The translations under genes and the position numbers were made by a program. From G965276765 sp965276825 (lineage in GTDB: Bacteria; Actinomycetota; Acidimicrobiia; Acidimicrobiales; Palsa-688), in assembly GCA_965276825.1 (NCBI GenBank), contig OZ255630.1:124001-188000 (forward strand): a stretch of 64,000 nucleotides of DNA, given 5' to 3'. Shown here one piece after another: positions 15,981 through 24,447 of this stretch (positions are counted from its first letter, which is position 1; every line of letters begins with the position of its first letter). Below the pieces are notes generated by a model. It ran no database searches, was not told the origin of the DNA, and worked only from the letters and a program-made list of their open reading frames with translations.

Positions 15981-17062
15981 CGGTGACGCCCGCAACCCGG
16001 CCAATCGTCCCCGCCGCGGAGGTGGTGCGACCCGTTCGGCCACCCGCCGGCTCCCGGCTGCGCCGCTCGCTGTCGCTGCGCAACGCCAGCGCCATCTACA
16101 TCTTCGCCCTCCTGTTCATCGTGTTCTCGGTGTGGGAACCGTCCACGTTCCTGACGCTGCAGACGTGGCAACTCCTGCTCGACAACCAGGCGGTCAGCGG
16201 CCTGGTCGCCATCGGCCTCGTGGTGACGCTGTCGGCCGGTGTCATCGACCTGGCGATCGGAGCCGAAGCCGGGCTCGGCGGCATCCTCGTGGCGTGGCTG
16301 CTCGCCCGCCAAAGCCTGCCCATCCCGGCCGCCATCCTGCTCAGCCTCGTCGCAGGAGCGGTGGTAGGGGTGGTGCTGACCACCCTGATCGTCCGCGCCC
16401 GCATCCCGTCGATGATCGGGACGTTGGCCCTCAGCTCGATCCTCATCGCAACAACCAACTGGATGTCCGGCAGCCAGCAGATCCTCGATCTCGGCAGCTC
16501 GTTCCAGCGGATCGCCACCGACGAGCTGTTCGGCGTCACCTACCCGGTCTACATCCTCGGCGTCGTCTCGCTCGTCGTCTGGTACTTCCTCGACCGGACT
16601 GCCCTCGGGCGGCGGATCTACGCAACGGGAGGCAACGTCGAAGCGGCCAGGCTCGCCGGGATCCAGACGTCGCGGATGATCCTGCTCGCCACGATCACCT
16701 GCGGGGTGATCGCCGCCCTGGGCGGCGTCCTCGGCACCGCTCAGCTGGCGACCGGCGACCCGACGGTCGCCCAGGGCTACCTCCTACCGGCCTTCGCTGC
16801 AGCCTTCCTGGGATCCACGCAGCTGCGCGGTGGCCGTTTCAACGTGGGCGGCACGCTGATGGCCGTCGCCGTGCTCGCCGTCGGTGTCAAGGGGCTTCAG
16901 CTCGGGGGCGCCCCAATCTGGCTCCCCGACCTCTTCGACGGCGTGGCCCTCCTCGCCGCCATAGGGTTCGCCCAGTACCAGAAGGCACCGACCGCCCGCA
17001 CTGCGGCAATCCGGCGCTCACTGCGGATCAACGGCGTCAGACCCCGCCGGGGCCGACCGTGA
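15977..17062 (+). CDS. ABC importer permease (RbsC type)
   Basis: Membrane protein of 361 residues with eight to ten hydrophobic segments, belonging to the ribose/branched-chain permease family. Typical features are LVTLSAGVIDLAIGAEAGLGG, the LGRRIYATGGNVEAARLAGI loop that contacts the ATPase, and the repeated Gly-rich helices. GTG 15977 overlaps the ATPase stop by four bases (GTGA). Only one permease gene is present, so it should act as a homodimer with the tandem ATPase. Confidence 0.92.
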   Translation: MTVTPATRPIVPAAEVVRPVRPPAGSRLRRSLSLRNASAIYIFALLFIVFSVWEPSTFLTLQTWQLLLDNQAVSGLVAIGLVVTLSAGVIDLAIGAEAGLGGILVAWLLARQSLPIPAAILLSLVAGAVVGVVLTTLIVRARIPSMIGTLALSSILIATTNWMSGSQQILDLGSSFQRIATDELFGVTYPVYILGVVSLVVWYFLDRTALGRRIYATGGNVEAARLAGIQTSRMILLATITCGVIAALGGVLGTAQLATGDPTVAQGYLLPAFAAAFLGSTQLRGGRFNVGGTLMAVAVLAVGVKGLQLGGAPIWLPDLFDGVALLAAIGFAQYQKAPTARTAAIRRSLRINGVRPRRGRP

Positions 17063-17087
17063 CTGCGGCCCTGACCCGAGGAGTGGC

Positions 17088-17942
17088 ATGCGGATCGTGA
17101 ACACGAATGGGCGGCTCGGCCTGGTCGTCGAAGACGGTGTCGTCGACGTGGCAACCGCCAGCGGCGGGAAGTTCGGGCCCGGCGTCCAGGGCGTCTACGA
17201 AGAGTGGTCCCGCTTTCGGGACTGGGCGGCCGAGCAGGACGGAAAGGTGGAGGCGCGGCCACTCGACGAGGCCGCCCTGGGCGCCCCTGCCCCCGAACCG
17301 CGTCAGGTCTTCGCGCTTGGCATGAACTACCTCGACCACGCCGAAGAGGCAGGCATGGGCGTGCCGAGCGAAGGGATGGTGGTGTTCACCAAATTCCCTA
17401 CGTCGATCGCGGGCCCGCAGGCCGACATCGAGGTCCCCGCCGGTTCGGTCGACTTCGAGGCCGAGCTCGTCGTGGTCATCGCCCGGCGCACCTACCGTGT
17501 CGCTGCAGCCAACGCGTGGGACCACGTGGCGGGCGTGACTGTCGGCCAGGACATCTCCGAGCGCGAGTCGCAACTGCGGCCGCCGACGCCGCAGTTCAAC
17601 CTCGCCAAGTCGTTCCCGGGCTTCTCGCCGCTCGGCCCGTGCCTGGTCACCCCCGACGAGCTCGCCGACCGCGACGACCTCGAGATCGGCTGCAGCCTGA
17701 ACGGTGTGCAGATGCAACGCTCACGCACAAAATTGCTGATCTTCCCTGTCGCCGAGATCGTTGCCAGGCTGTCCGCAGTCCTCCCGCTGCTCCCGGGGGA
17801 CGTCGTATTCACCGGTACGCCTGCGGGCATCGGCTGGGCCCGGGACCCAAAGGTGCTCATCCACCCCGGTGACGAGCTCGTCACGACCATCGAGAGCATC
17901 GGCTCGATGCAGAACCACTTCGTCACCCGAGCCACCGGGTGA
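17088..17942 (+). CDS. Fumarylacetoacetate hydrolase (FAH) family protein
   Basis: Protein of 284 residues with an N-terminal small domain and the FAH catalytic fold: FALGMNYLDHAEEAG, FTKFPTSIAG, the metal-ligand segment SVDFEAELVVVI, VAGVTVGQDISERESQ, AKSFPGFSPLGPCLVT and GDVVFTGTPAGIGWA. Family members hydrolyse acylpyruvates or hydrate or decarboxylate ring-cleavage products (for example 2-oxopent-4-enoate or 5-oxopentene-tricarboxylate type compounds). Following the importer genes and preceding an extradiol-dioxygenase-like gene, a role downstream of ring cleavage is the natural inference. Confidence 0.88.
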   Translation: MRIVNTNGRLGLVVEDGVVDVATASGGKFGPGVQGVYEEWSRFRDWAAEQDGKVEARPLDEAALGAPAPEPRQVFALGMNYLDHAEEAGMGVPSEGMVVFTKFPTSIAGPQADIEVPAGSVDFEAELVVVIARRTYRVAAANAWDHVAGVTVGQDISERESQLRPPTPQFNLAKSFPGFSPLGPCLVTPDELADRDDLEIGCSLNGVQMQRSRTKLLIFPVAEIVARLSAVLPLLPGDVVFTGTPAGIGWARDPKVLIHPGDELVTTIESIGSMQNHFVTRATG

Positions 17943-17988
17943 CATATTGCTGCCCGTCACCACGCCTCCATCGGAAAGGGGATCCATC

Positions 17989-18561
17989 GTGCCTGCGACA
18001 CCAAAATTCGCCCACAACGTCTTCCAGACGAGCCAACCCAGCGAGATGATCGACTGGTACTGCGCGGTATTGGGCGCACACGTCGTCTACGAGGACGACG
18101 GCCTCGGGTTCATAACATTCGACGACGAGCATCACCGGGTGGCGTTCATCAAGGCCCCCGTCCCGCTCGAGCGCAAAACGCCGGCCACCGCCTCGATGCA
18201 CCACGCGGCGTACACCTTCGCCAACCTCGACGACCTCCTCGAGCGCTACGAGCGACTGCGGGACCAGGGGATCCGCCCTGCGGTTTGCATCGCGCACGGG
18301 ATCACGAGCTCGATGTACTATTGGGACCCCGACGCCAACATGGTCGAGCTGCAGATCGACAGGTTCGCGGACCCGGCCGACGCCACCGCGTACATGAACG
18401 GGCCCGAGTACGCGGGGGATTCGGTCGGCCCGGCGTACGACCCGGAGAGGCTGCTCGCCGCCCGGCGCGCCGGTGCTAGCACCGAGGAGCTGTGCGACCG
18501 GGCCTGGGCGCTGCAGACGGTCCTGCCCGACCCGATGCCGATCCTCATCGGCGTCAGCTGA
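17989..18561 (+). CDS. VOC superfamily protein, extradiol ring-cleavage dioxygenase-like
   Basis: Protein of 190 residues. The vicinal-oxygen-chelate pattern is present: H9 in KFAHNVFQTSQ, H71 or H72 in ASMHHAAYTF and E120 in NMVELQIDRF give a 2-His-1-carboxylate metal site, and YWDPDANMVELQ is the typical end strand. It has a single betaalphabetabetabeta pair plus a C-terminal tail (YDPERLLAARRAGA) like the small ring-cleaving dioxygenases of lignin-type pathways. GTG 17989 is preceded by GGAAAGGGG. Glyoxalase-like isomerase activity is the alternative. Confidence 0.82.
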   Translation: MPATPKFAHNVFQTSQPSEMIDWYCAVLGAHVVYEDDGLGFITFDDEHHRVAFIKAPVPLERKTPATASMHHAAYTFANLDDLLERYERLRDQGIRPAVCIAHGITSSMYYWDPDANMVELQIDRFADPADATAYMNGPEYAGDSVGPAYDPERLLAARRAGASTEELCDRAWALQTVLPDPMPILIGVS

Positions 18562-18564
18562 CTG

Positions 18565-19035
18565 ATGGCCCGGCGACCAGGACATGACGACGACTGCTTG
18601 CTCTGCGCCACCGAGGACGCAATGGACTCCACCGTCGTGTTCCGTGACGAGCTTTGGGCAGCCGAGGTCCTCCCCGGCTACGAGGTGCCGGGATGGGTCG
18701 TCCTCCGGGCTCGCCGGCACGCAGAGCGGATCACCGGTCTGTCCGACGAGGAGCTGGGCAGCTTCGGCCACCGGGCACGCGACCTCGTTGCGGCCGTGAC
18801 CGAGGTGAACCGCAGCCCTGCGACCTACCTTCTGGCCTTCGGAGAGAACTACCCGCACTTCCACGTGCTGGTCGTGCCTCGCGGCGACGACGTACCCGAC
18901 GATCGCCGGGCCGGCGACATCCTCAAGCTGGGCCAGGAGCGCACCGACCCGGTAGCAGCAGCCGCCATGGTCCCGGCGCTGCGCGCCGCCCTCGGTCGCG
19001 TCCTGCAGCGACGAGTCTCGGCCGAGGTCGCCTAG
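18565..19035 (+). CDS. HIT-family protein with an altered histidine triad
   Basis: Protein of 156 residues. The N-terminal CLLCATED resembles the zinc-binding CxxC of HIT proteins, followed by a long segment ending in YPHFHVLVVPRGDDV. The HIT signature is His-x-His-x-His-x-x; here it reads H-F-H-V-L, so the last histidine is a leucine while the central catalytic one remains. HIT proteins are nucleotidyl hydrolases or transferases. Its place inside a catabolic operon, four bases after the VOC gene, is unexplained; it may have a different ligand or be a poor enzyme. Confidence 0.75.
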   Translation: MARRPGHDDDCLLCATEDAMDSTVVFRDELWAAEVLPGYEVPGWVVLRARRHAERITGLSDEELGSFGHRARDLVAAVTEVNRSPATYLLAFGENYPHFHVLVVPRGDDVPDDRRAGDILKLGQERTDPVAAAAMVPALRAALGRVLQRRVSAEVA

Positions 19036-19051
19036 CCATGGCGTGCGCTCG

Positions 19052-19795
19052 ATGACCAGCCACACCGGGCGTGTAGCAGTCGTCACCGGAGCGGCGAACG
19101 GCTTCGGCCGAGCGGCCTCCGTGGAGCTCGCCCGTCGCGGCGCGGCCGTCATCGCCGTCGACATCGAAGAAGCCGACGAGGTCGTCGGCGAGATCAAAGC
19201 CCTCAGCACCGACTCGATCGCTCTGCGGGCGGACCTGTCGGACCTCGCCGCCGTCGCCGCGATCACCGACGACATGCTGGCCTTTCGCGGCCGGGTGGAC
19301 ATCCTCGTCAACAACGCCGGCGTCATCTCCTCCAAGGACATCTTCGAGCTCGACTTCGCCGACTGGAAACGGCTCCAACGGATCAACGTCGACTCGCAGT
19401 TCCTCATGGCCAAGGCCGTGATGGGCTCGATGCGCGACCACGGTTGGGGCCGCATCGTCAACCTCGCCTCCAACTCCCTCGGCCTCGCCGTGCCGGGGCT
19501 GGTGCACTACATGACCAGCAAGGGCGCTGTGATCGGCTTCACCCGCGCCCTGGCGACCGATCTCGCGCCCTTCGGCATCACCGTCAACGCCGTGTGCCCC
19601 ACTGCGACACCCACCCCCGGGGGCCTGCGCAACATCAGCCAGGAGAAGTTCGAGATGATCCCCCGGATGCAGGCAATCAAACGGGTCGGCGAGGCTGAGG
19701 ACATCGTCGGCACGATCTGCTTCCTGACCAGCGACGACTCCGCGTTCCTCACCGGCCAGACCATCGTCGCCGACGGCGGCCTCATGCGTGTGTGA
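19052..19795 (+). CDS. Classical SDR oxidoreductase
   Basis: Protein of 247 residues, the standard length. Cofactor motif VVTGAANGFGRAAS (TGxxxGxG) near residue 10, NNAG motif in ILVNNAGVIS, catalytic Ser in NLASNSLG and YxxxK in YMTSKGAVIGF, and the C-terminal FLTGQTIVADGGLMRV. The cofactor-binding Asp in VIAVDIEEAD suggests NAD. Likely dehydrogenates or reduces an alcohol or ketone, or a cis-diol, in the pathway. ATG 19052 was preferred to an upstream start at 19043 because it gives the family's usual N-terminus. Confidence 0.92.
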   Translation: MTSHTGRVAVVTGAANGFGRAASVELARRGAAVIAVDIEEADEVVGEIKALSTDSIALRADLSDLAAVAAITDDMLAFRGRVDILVNNAGVISSKDIFELDFADWKRLQRINVDSQFLMAKAVMGSMRDHGWGRIVNLASNSLGLAVPGLVHYMTSKGAVIGFTRALATDLAPFGITVNAVCPTATPTPGGLRNISQEKFEMIPRMQAIKRVGEAEDIVGTICFLTSDDSAFLTGQTIVADGGLMRV

Positions 19796-19814
19796 CCCAG
19801 GGAAGGACATCGAG

Positions 19815-20717
19815 ATGACCAACGCCGCCACCGAGGAGCTCGAGCACACCGTGACCGGGGCCGGGCCGGCCCAGGGCATGACCTTCACCGGGCAGAAGCG
19901 GTGGCCGGACGGCCCGATCGGTCCCGATACGCCGCTGATCGTGGCCATCCACGGCGGCACGTACACCTCGACATACTTCGACGTGGCCGGCTACTCCCTG
20001 CTCGAACGCGCGGTGGGGGCGGGCGTGCCGATCATCGCCCTCGACCGCCCCGCCTACCGGGGCAGCACCGCGGTCGAGCCGGGGGAGTCCATCATCCTCG
20101 CCAACGTCGAGGTGCTCGACCACGCCGTAGCCGAGATTTGGGCCGACGTCGGTAGCGGCACCTCAGGTGTCGTGCTGATCGGCCACTCGATCGGCGGCGC
20201 CGTCGTGACGGCCTTGGCCGCGCGCCAGCCCTCGTGGCCGCTGCTCGGCATCGCCGTCTCAGGCTGCATGCTCCAGGTGCCCGGCGAGTCACGCGGTGCA
20301 TGGGAGGCACTGCCGGACATCCCTGTCGTGGAGCTGCCCAGCCCGATGAAGGACTTCGTCATGTTCGGTCCGGAGTGGACCTACCGCAAGGAGATGCCCG
20401 GAGCCAGCCACGTCGCTGACACGACCGTGCCGAAGGCCGAGCTGCTCGACATCACCGGCGGCTGGGTCGAACAGGTCCGGTCAGTGGCCGCGCAGGTGAC
20501 CGTGCCCGTCCACTCCCGTCAAGGCGAGTTCGACAAGCTGTGGATCACCGACGAGCAGCAAGTCGCCGCGTTCGCCGCCGCCTTCTCCCGCTCTCCCTAC
20601 GTCGACGCGCGCCTGGTCCGCTCGGCCGGCCACTGCATCGACTTCCACCGCAGCGCCGCCGCCTTCCAGCTCGAACAAGTGGCCTTCGCCCTCGCCTGCT
20701 GTGTACGGCCCGATTGA
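19815..20717 (+). CDS. Alpha/beta-hydrolase fold enzyme
   Basis: Protein of 300 residues with HGGTYTSTYFD (oxyanion region, about 46-56), nucleophile S125 in LIGHSIGGAV and a C-terminal GHCIDFHRS bearing the catalytic histidine. Such enzymes in ring-cleavage clusters often split the C-C bond of the meta-cleavage product or hydrolyse a lactone or ester. ATG 19815 is preceded by GGAAGGACATCGAG. The stop overlaps the TTG start of the monooxygenase gene. The exact subfamily could not be named. Confidence 0.85.
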   Translation: MTNAATEELEHTVTGAGPAQGMTFTGQKRWPDGPIGPDTPLIVAIHGGTYTSTYFDVAGYSLLERAVGAGVPIIALDRPAYRGSTAVEPGESIILANVEVLDHAVAEIWADVGSGTSGVVLIGHSIGGAVVTALAARQPSWPLLGIAVSGCMLQVPGESRGAWEALPDIPVVELPSPMKDFVMFGPEWTYRKEMPGASHVADTTVPKAELLDITGGWVEQVRSVAAQVTVPVHSRQGEFDKLWITDEQQVAAFAAAFSRSPYVDARLVRSAGHCIDFHRSAAAFQLEQVAFALACCVRPD

Positions 20718-22306
20718 CCAGCTCCCCCCCGTCGACGACGCCGATCCGCACCCAGGTGCTCATCGTGGGCGGCGGCCCCGTGGGCCTTGCCACCGCCATG
20801 GAACTGGTCCACCACGGCATCGACTGCGTCGTCGTCGAAGCGCGTGCAACCGTCTCAGCGGCCCGACCGCGGGCGAAGACCACCTCGGCGCGGACGATGG
20901 AGCTGTTCCGGCGCTGGTCCTTCGCCGGCGAGATACGCAAGCGTGCGCCGATCCCGGTCGGATGGTCCAGCGACATCGCCTTTTGCACCACGGCAACGGG
21001 ACGGGAGATCGCCAGGCTCACCGGGGTCCTCGGGCTCGACCTCGTCGACAGCGACCTCGCGGCCGAAGCGGGGCAGCAGATCGGCCAACCAGTGGTGGAG
21101 CAGGCGCTGCGCGACGCGCTCGCCGGCTCCCCACGCTGCCGGCTGCTTCTCGGCCAGCAGGTGCTCGCGGTAGAGGAGGGTGACGGCGCCGTTCGCGGGA
21201 CCATCGCCGCGGAGGGTGCGGACCCGACCCACTTCACCGCGGAGTACGTGGTCGGTGCGGACGGTGCCCGTAGCGTCGTGCGCACCGCCATGGGTGCCAC
21301 CTACGCAGGTGGGGACGCCGGGCTGCCCAACCTGAGCGTCGTGTTCCGTAGCCACGGCCTCGCCGAACACCTCGTCGGGCCCCCCGCCCTGCACTACTGG
21401 GTCCTCAACCCTGACGCTCCGGGCGTCGTCGGCCCGCTCGACACGGCCGGCACGTGGTGGGCCATCGCCACCGGCCGACCTGCGGACGACTCCGCCGCCG
21501 ACCCCGCGGCGATCGTACGCGCAATGGTCGGCCGCGACGTCCCAGTCGAGGTCCTCGGCACCGACCCCTGGCAGGCCCGCGCCCTGCTCGTCGACCGCTA
21601 CCGGTCAGGCCGGATGTTCCTCGTCGGTGACGCCGCCCACCAGAACCCACCGTGGGGCGGCCACGGATTCAACACCGGTGTCGGCGACGCCGTCAACCTC
21701 GGCTGGAAGCTGGCCGCCGTCCTCCGCGGCTGGGCGCCCCCCGAACTGCTCGACAGCTACCACTCCGAACGGCGGCCCGTGGCGGAACAGACCATCGCCA
21801 TCGCCGCCGCCAACACCGCGCTGCTGCCCACCGACCTCGCAGCGGCCGCAGCCCGAGACGACCCCGACGCCGCCGGTGCCCTCGCCCAGCGCGTCCGCGT
21901 GGCGAAACGGCCCGAGTTCTACTGCTCCGGCCTCGTCCTCGGCTACGCCTACGGGCCAGGCGCCGGGACGCAGACGACCGACGGGACCGATTTCACGCCT
22001 TGGGCGCTCCCCGGCAACCGCCTGCCCCACCGCTGGATCCGCCCCGGCCTCTCGCTGTACGACCTGCTCGGCACAGGCTTCGCCCTGCTCGGCGACCCCA
22101 ACCGGGCCGAGCCCCTCCTAGCCGCTGCTGAGGCCCGCAGCGTCCCGATGTCCTCGGTACCCGACATCGGGGTCCCCGCAGCGGAGTGCCTGGGCGCTGA
22201 GCTCGTCCTGGTCCGCCCCGACCAGCACATCGCCTGGGTCGGGGACCGGGTAACGGTGGCGTACGCGCCCGACATCCTCGCCGGCGCACTCGCAGGGTTC
22301 GCCTGA
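20714..22306 (+). CDS. FAD-dependent aromatic monooxygenase (PheA/TfdB type)
   Basis: Protein of 530 residues. Shows the three flavoprotein hydroxylase fingerprints: GxGxxG in VLIVGGGPVGLATAMEL, the DG motif in VVGADGARSVVRTAMG and the GD motif in MFLVGDAAHQNPPWGG followed by GFNTGVGDAVNLGWKL. The C-terminal thioredoxin-like part is present. Family members hydroxylate phenolic rings with NAD(P)H and O2. TTG at 20714 overlaps the previous stop (TTGA) and yields the expected N-terminus a few residues before the first FAD motif. It would be the ring-activating step of the cluster. Confidence 0.92.
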   Translation: MTSSPPSTTPIRTQVLIVGGGPVGLATAMELVHHGIDCVVVEARATVSAARPRAKTTSARTMELFRRWSFAGEIRKRAPIPVGWSSDIAFCTTATGREIARLTGVLGLDLVDSDLAAEAGQQIGQPVVEQALRDALAGSPRCRLLLGQQVLAVEEGDGAVRGTIAAEGADPTHFTAEYVVGADGARSVVRTAMGATYAGGDAGLPNLSVVFRSHGLAEHLVGPPALHYWVLNPDAPGVVGPLDTAGTWWAIATGRPADDSAADPAAIVRAMVGRDVPVEVLGTDPWQARALLVDRYRSGRMFLVGDAAHQNPPWGGHGFNTGVGDAVNLGWKLAAVLRGWAPPELLDSYHSERRPVAEQTIAIAAANTALLPTDLAAAAARDDPDAAGALAQRVRVAKRPEFYCSGLVLGYAYGPGAGTQTTDGTDFTPWALPGNRLPHRWIRPGLSLYDLLGTGFALLGDPNRAEPLLAAAEARSVPMSSVPDIGVPAAECLGAELVLVRPDQHIAWVGDRVTVAYAPDILAGALAGFA

Positions 22307-22621
22307 GAGCCTTGCGTCTGCACGAGGATCCAGGTCAGGCGGCCGCTGCGACCACGCGCAGGCAAAGAGGCTCCGGCGCCGGCGCCGGTATCGGAGTGAT
22401 CCGGACGTGACCCACCGAACCTGTCTGACCGGAGCAACGGGCGGCCGAGCTCGACGAGCGCATCGCCCAGCTGGAAGGGCTCCGTGAGGACCCGCGCAGC
22501 CTCGCCCGTCGCACTGAGCGCCTCGACGTCCGGTGCTGCGACCCCCCGTCTGGCATGCCACGTCATCGAGACGGCGAGCTGATCTCACCAGCGCGAAGGC
22601 AGACGGGTACCGGGGGCTCTA
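22307..22621. other. Spacer with a coding-like remnant
   Basis: No intact gene. On the plus strand, about 22434-22530, a stretch directly after a TGA encodes an amphipathic helix-like segment (RAAELDERIAQLEGLRED, PRSLARRTERLDV) with normal codon bias, then decays. It may be the tail of a lost gene upstream of the toxin remnant. Confidence 0.35.
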
Positions 22622-22987
22622 GAGCTGGCGCGGACGGAATGGCTCGAGGCCCTTGGTGGCGGCCTCCACGAGTTCCGCATCCGCCATGACGCCGCGGAGA
22701 TCGACCAGATGTTCGGCGGCGCCGGTGCCGACGAGGTGACCAACGGGATCAGTCCGCCCCGGGCGATCCTGCTGCGGGTCTTCGTCCATTTCTACGGCGA
22801 CAAGGTGATCCTGCTGCTCTCCGGCTACGACAAAGGCCGGGATCCCTCCGCAAAGCGCCAGGGGCGCGAGATCGCCCAGGCCCGGAAGTGCCTCACAGCC
22901 TGGAACCAGCAGCAGAAGCGCCAGCAGAAGGCCGCGGGTCGGGGGCGGGCGCCTGGCAGCACGAGGCAAGGCTCCCCACGACGGTGA
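22622..22987 (+). pseudogene. HigB/RelE-like (phage Gp49-type) toxin, 5' end missing
   Basis: The frame encodes ARTEWLEALGGGLHEFRIRH, then ILLRVFVHFYGDKVILLLS, GYDKGRDPSAKRQGREI and a basic Lys/Gln/Arg-rich tail, the pattern of Gp49-like HigB toxins (mRNA interferase fold). No start codon precedes this in frame near a ribosome site; the first ATG (22709) lies inside the domain and would remove its first strands. The antitoxin-like gene follows 71 bp later. Either the toxin is truncated and inactive, or it starts at a rare codon such as CTG 22625. Confidence 0.6.
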
Positions 22988-23015
22988 GGAGGGAGGCCTC
23001 CTCTAGCCCCGCTGC

Positions 23016-23045
23016 TTGACACAGTATGGGATGAAGTCCATACTG
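23016..23045 (+). promoter_or_regulatory. Antitoxin promoter overlapped by palindromic operator
   Basis: TTGACA (23016-23021), a 17-bp spacer and CATACT (23039-23044) make a strong promoter. The palindrome CAGTATGG-N8-CCATACTG (23022-23045) fills the spacer and the -10, so a bound antitoxin would block RNA polymerase. AGGAGG follows just before the ATG at 23059. Confidence 0.75.
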
Positions 23046-23058
23046 GGCTGAGGAGGAG

Positions 23059-23358
23059 ATGATGACGATGAGCCGCAGCTACGAAGACGCGACCGCTGAG
23101 CGCCGGAGCCGCCTGTCAGGTGCCGCCAAGGCTCAGCAGGCAGTCTTCGAGCGCGCCTACAGCATTGCCGGGCAGGTCACCGTGTTGCGGGAGCGCCGGG
23201 GCCTGACCCAGGCGGACCTGGCTGAGCGTACCGGCATTGACCAGGGCGACATCAGCCGCATCGAGCGCGGCTCGGCAAACCCGACCGAGCGCACCCTCGC
23301 TCGCATCGGTGACGCGTTGGGGGCGGAGCTGCGCTTCGTCGAGCGCTCGCCGACCTGA
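23059..23358 (+). CDS. XRE-family antitoxin, HigA-like
   Basis: Protein of 99 residues. A helix-turn-helix of the Cro/CI type covers residues about 38-92: VTVLRERRGLTQADLAERTG, IDQGDISRIERGSANPTERT, LARIGDALGAELRFVE. The N-terminal arm (SYEDATAERRSRLSGAAKA) is typical of antitoxins that wrap the toxin. A strong ribosome site precedes three closely spaced in-frame ATGs. Preceded by a HigB-like toxin remnant, with its own promoter. It may persist as an orphan antitoxin. Confidence 0.85.
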   Translation: MMTMSRSYEDATAERRSRLSGAAKAQQAVFERAYSIAGQVTVLRERRGLTQADLAERTGIDQGDISRIERGSANPTERTLARIGDALGAELRFVERSPT

Positions 23359-23502
23359 CCCTGTCCTCACCGACCGCGGCTCGGCGACCGCAATGAGCCG
23401 GGTCACCGCCCGAAGCCAAATGGCCAGGCTTGCCTCGTCAGCCGCCTTATCAGTCTTTCGCTCATGTCCTTGTCAGACGGGGCCCCTGAACCGCCCCGGG
23501 TT

Positions 23503-24447
23503 TCATGACTGCTCGGTTGTTTGGGTGACAGCTGTTGCGGCTGCCGGTGTCTGACGGTAGTGGTTGGCCTCGTGTTCGGCGGGAGTGATGTAGCCGGGGC
23601 CGTCGAGGATCTCGCCGTGGAGGCGGCGGTGGTTGAACCAGTCGATGTAGCCGAGGGTGGCGAACTCGACGTCGTCGAGGCCCCGCCAGGGGCCTTGGGG
23701 GTAGATCAGCTCCCACTTGTCGAGACTGTTGAAGGCCTCGGCCATGGCGTTGTCATAGCTGTCGCCGACGGACCCGACCGACGCCACGATGTCGTTGGCG
23801 TCGAGGCGCTCGGAGTAGCGAATGCTGAGATATTGCACGCCCCTATCGGAGTGATGGACCAGCCCGTCGAGGACCTGGCCGGCCCGGGTCCGGTTCCACA
23901 CCGCCATCTCCAACGCGTCGATCGCCAGATCCGAGCGCAGGCTGTTGGAGATCTGCCATCCGACGACCATCCTGGAGAACACGTCGATGATGAACGCCGC
24001 GTACACCCAGCCGGTGTGGGTCTTGACGTAGGTGAGGTCCGCCACCCACAGCCGGTTCGGGGCTGGCGCCCGGAAGTCCCGCTCGACGAGGTCGGCGGGC
24101 CGGTGCTGGCGGTCATCGGAACGAGTCGTGACCTTGTAGCCCTTGCCCCGCCGAGCGCCCGACAGGCCCACCTCCCGCATCAGCCGCTCCACAGTGCAAC
24201 GCGCGACCCGGATGCCTTCGCGGTTCGGCTGCGCCCACACCTTGTCCGCCCCGTAGACCTCGAGGTTGTCAGCGTGCACCCGGGCGATGTGGTCCCCCAG
24301 CGCGGCGTCGCGCACCGCCCGAGCGGACGGGGCCCGCTTCTTGGCCGTCCAGTAGGTGTTCGGGGCGACCTTGCAGCCGTGCTCGGTGAGCACCCTGCAG
24401 ATCGGCTCGACCCCGAACCGCTCCCTGTGGGCGTCGATGAACGCCAC
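23503..24447 (-). CDS. IS3-family transposase OrfB (DDE integrase domain)
   Basis: Protein of 314 residues with the rve-type catalytic core: first Asp in RLWVADLTYVKTHTGW, second in GLVHHSDRGVQYLSI and Glu in YDNAMAEAFNSLDKWE, and the C-terminal WFNHRRLHGEI typical of the family. GTG 24447 shares its G with the OrfA stop (TAGTG). In IS3 elements the active transposase is normally an OrfAB fusion made by -1 frameshifting, so this reading frame may be used mainly as the second half. Confidence 0.92.
   Translation of the reverse strand: MAFIDAHRERFGVEPICRVLTEHGCKVAPNTYWTAKKRAPSARAVRDAALGDHIARVHADNLEVYGADKVWAQPNREGIRVARCTVERLMREVGLSGARRGKGYKVTTRSDDRQHRPADLVERDFRAPAPNRLWVADLTYVKTHTGWVYAAFIIDVFSRMVVGWQISNSLRSDLAIDALEMAVWNRTRAGQVLDGLVHHSDRGVQYLSIRYSERLDANDIVASVGSVGDSYDNAMAEAFNSLDKWELIYPQGPWRGLDDVEFATLGYIDWFNHRRLHGEILDGPGYITPAEHEANHYRQTPAAATAVTQTTEQS

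Noticed and set aside
17923..19473. Minus-strand open frame of 516 residues
   Set aside because: Antisense to the VOC, HIT and SDR genes, all with clear motifs on the plus strand.
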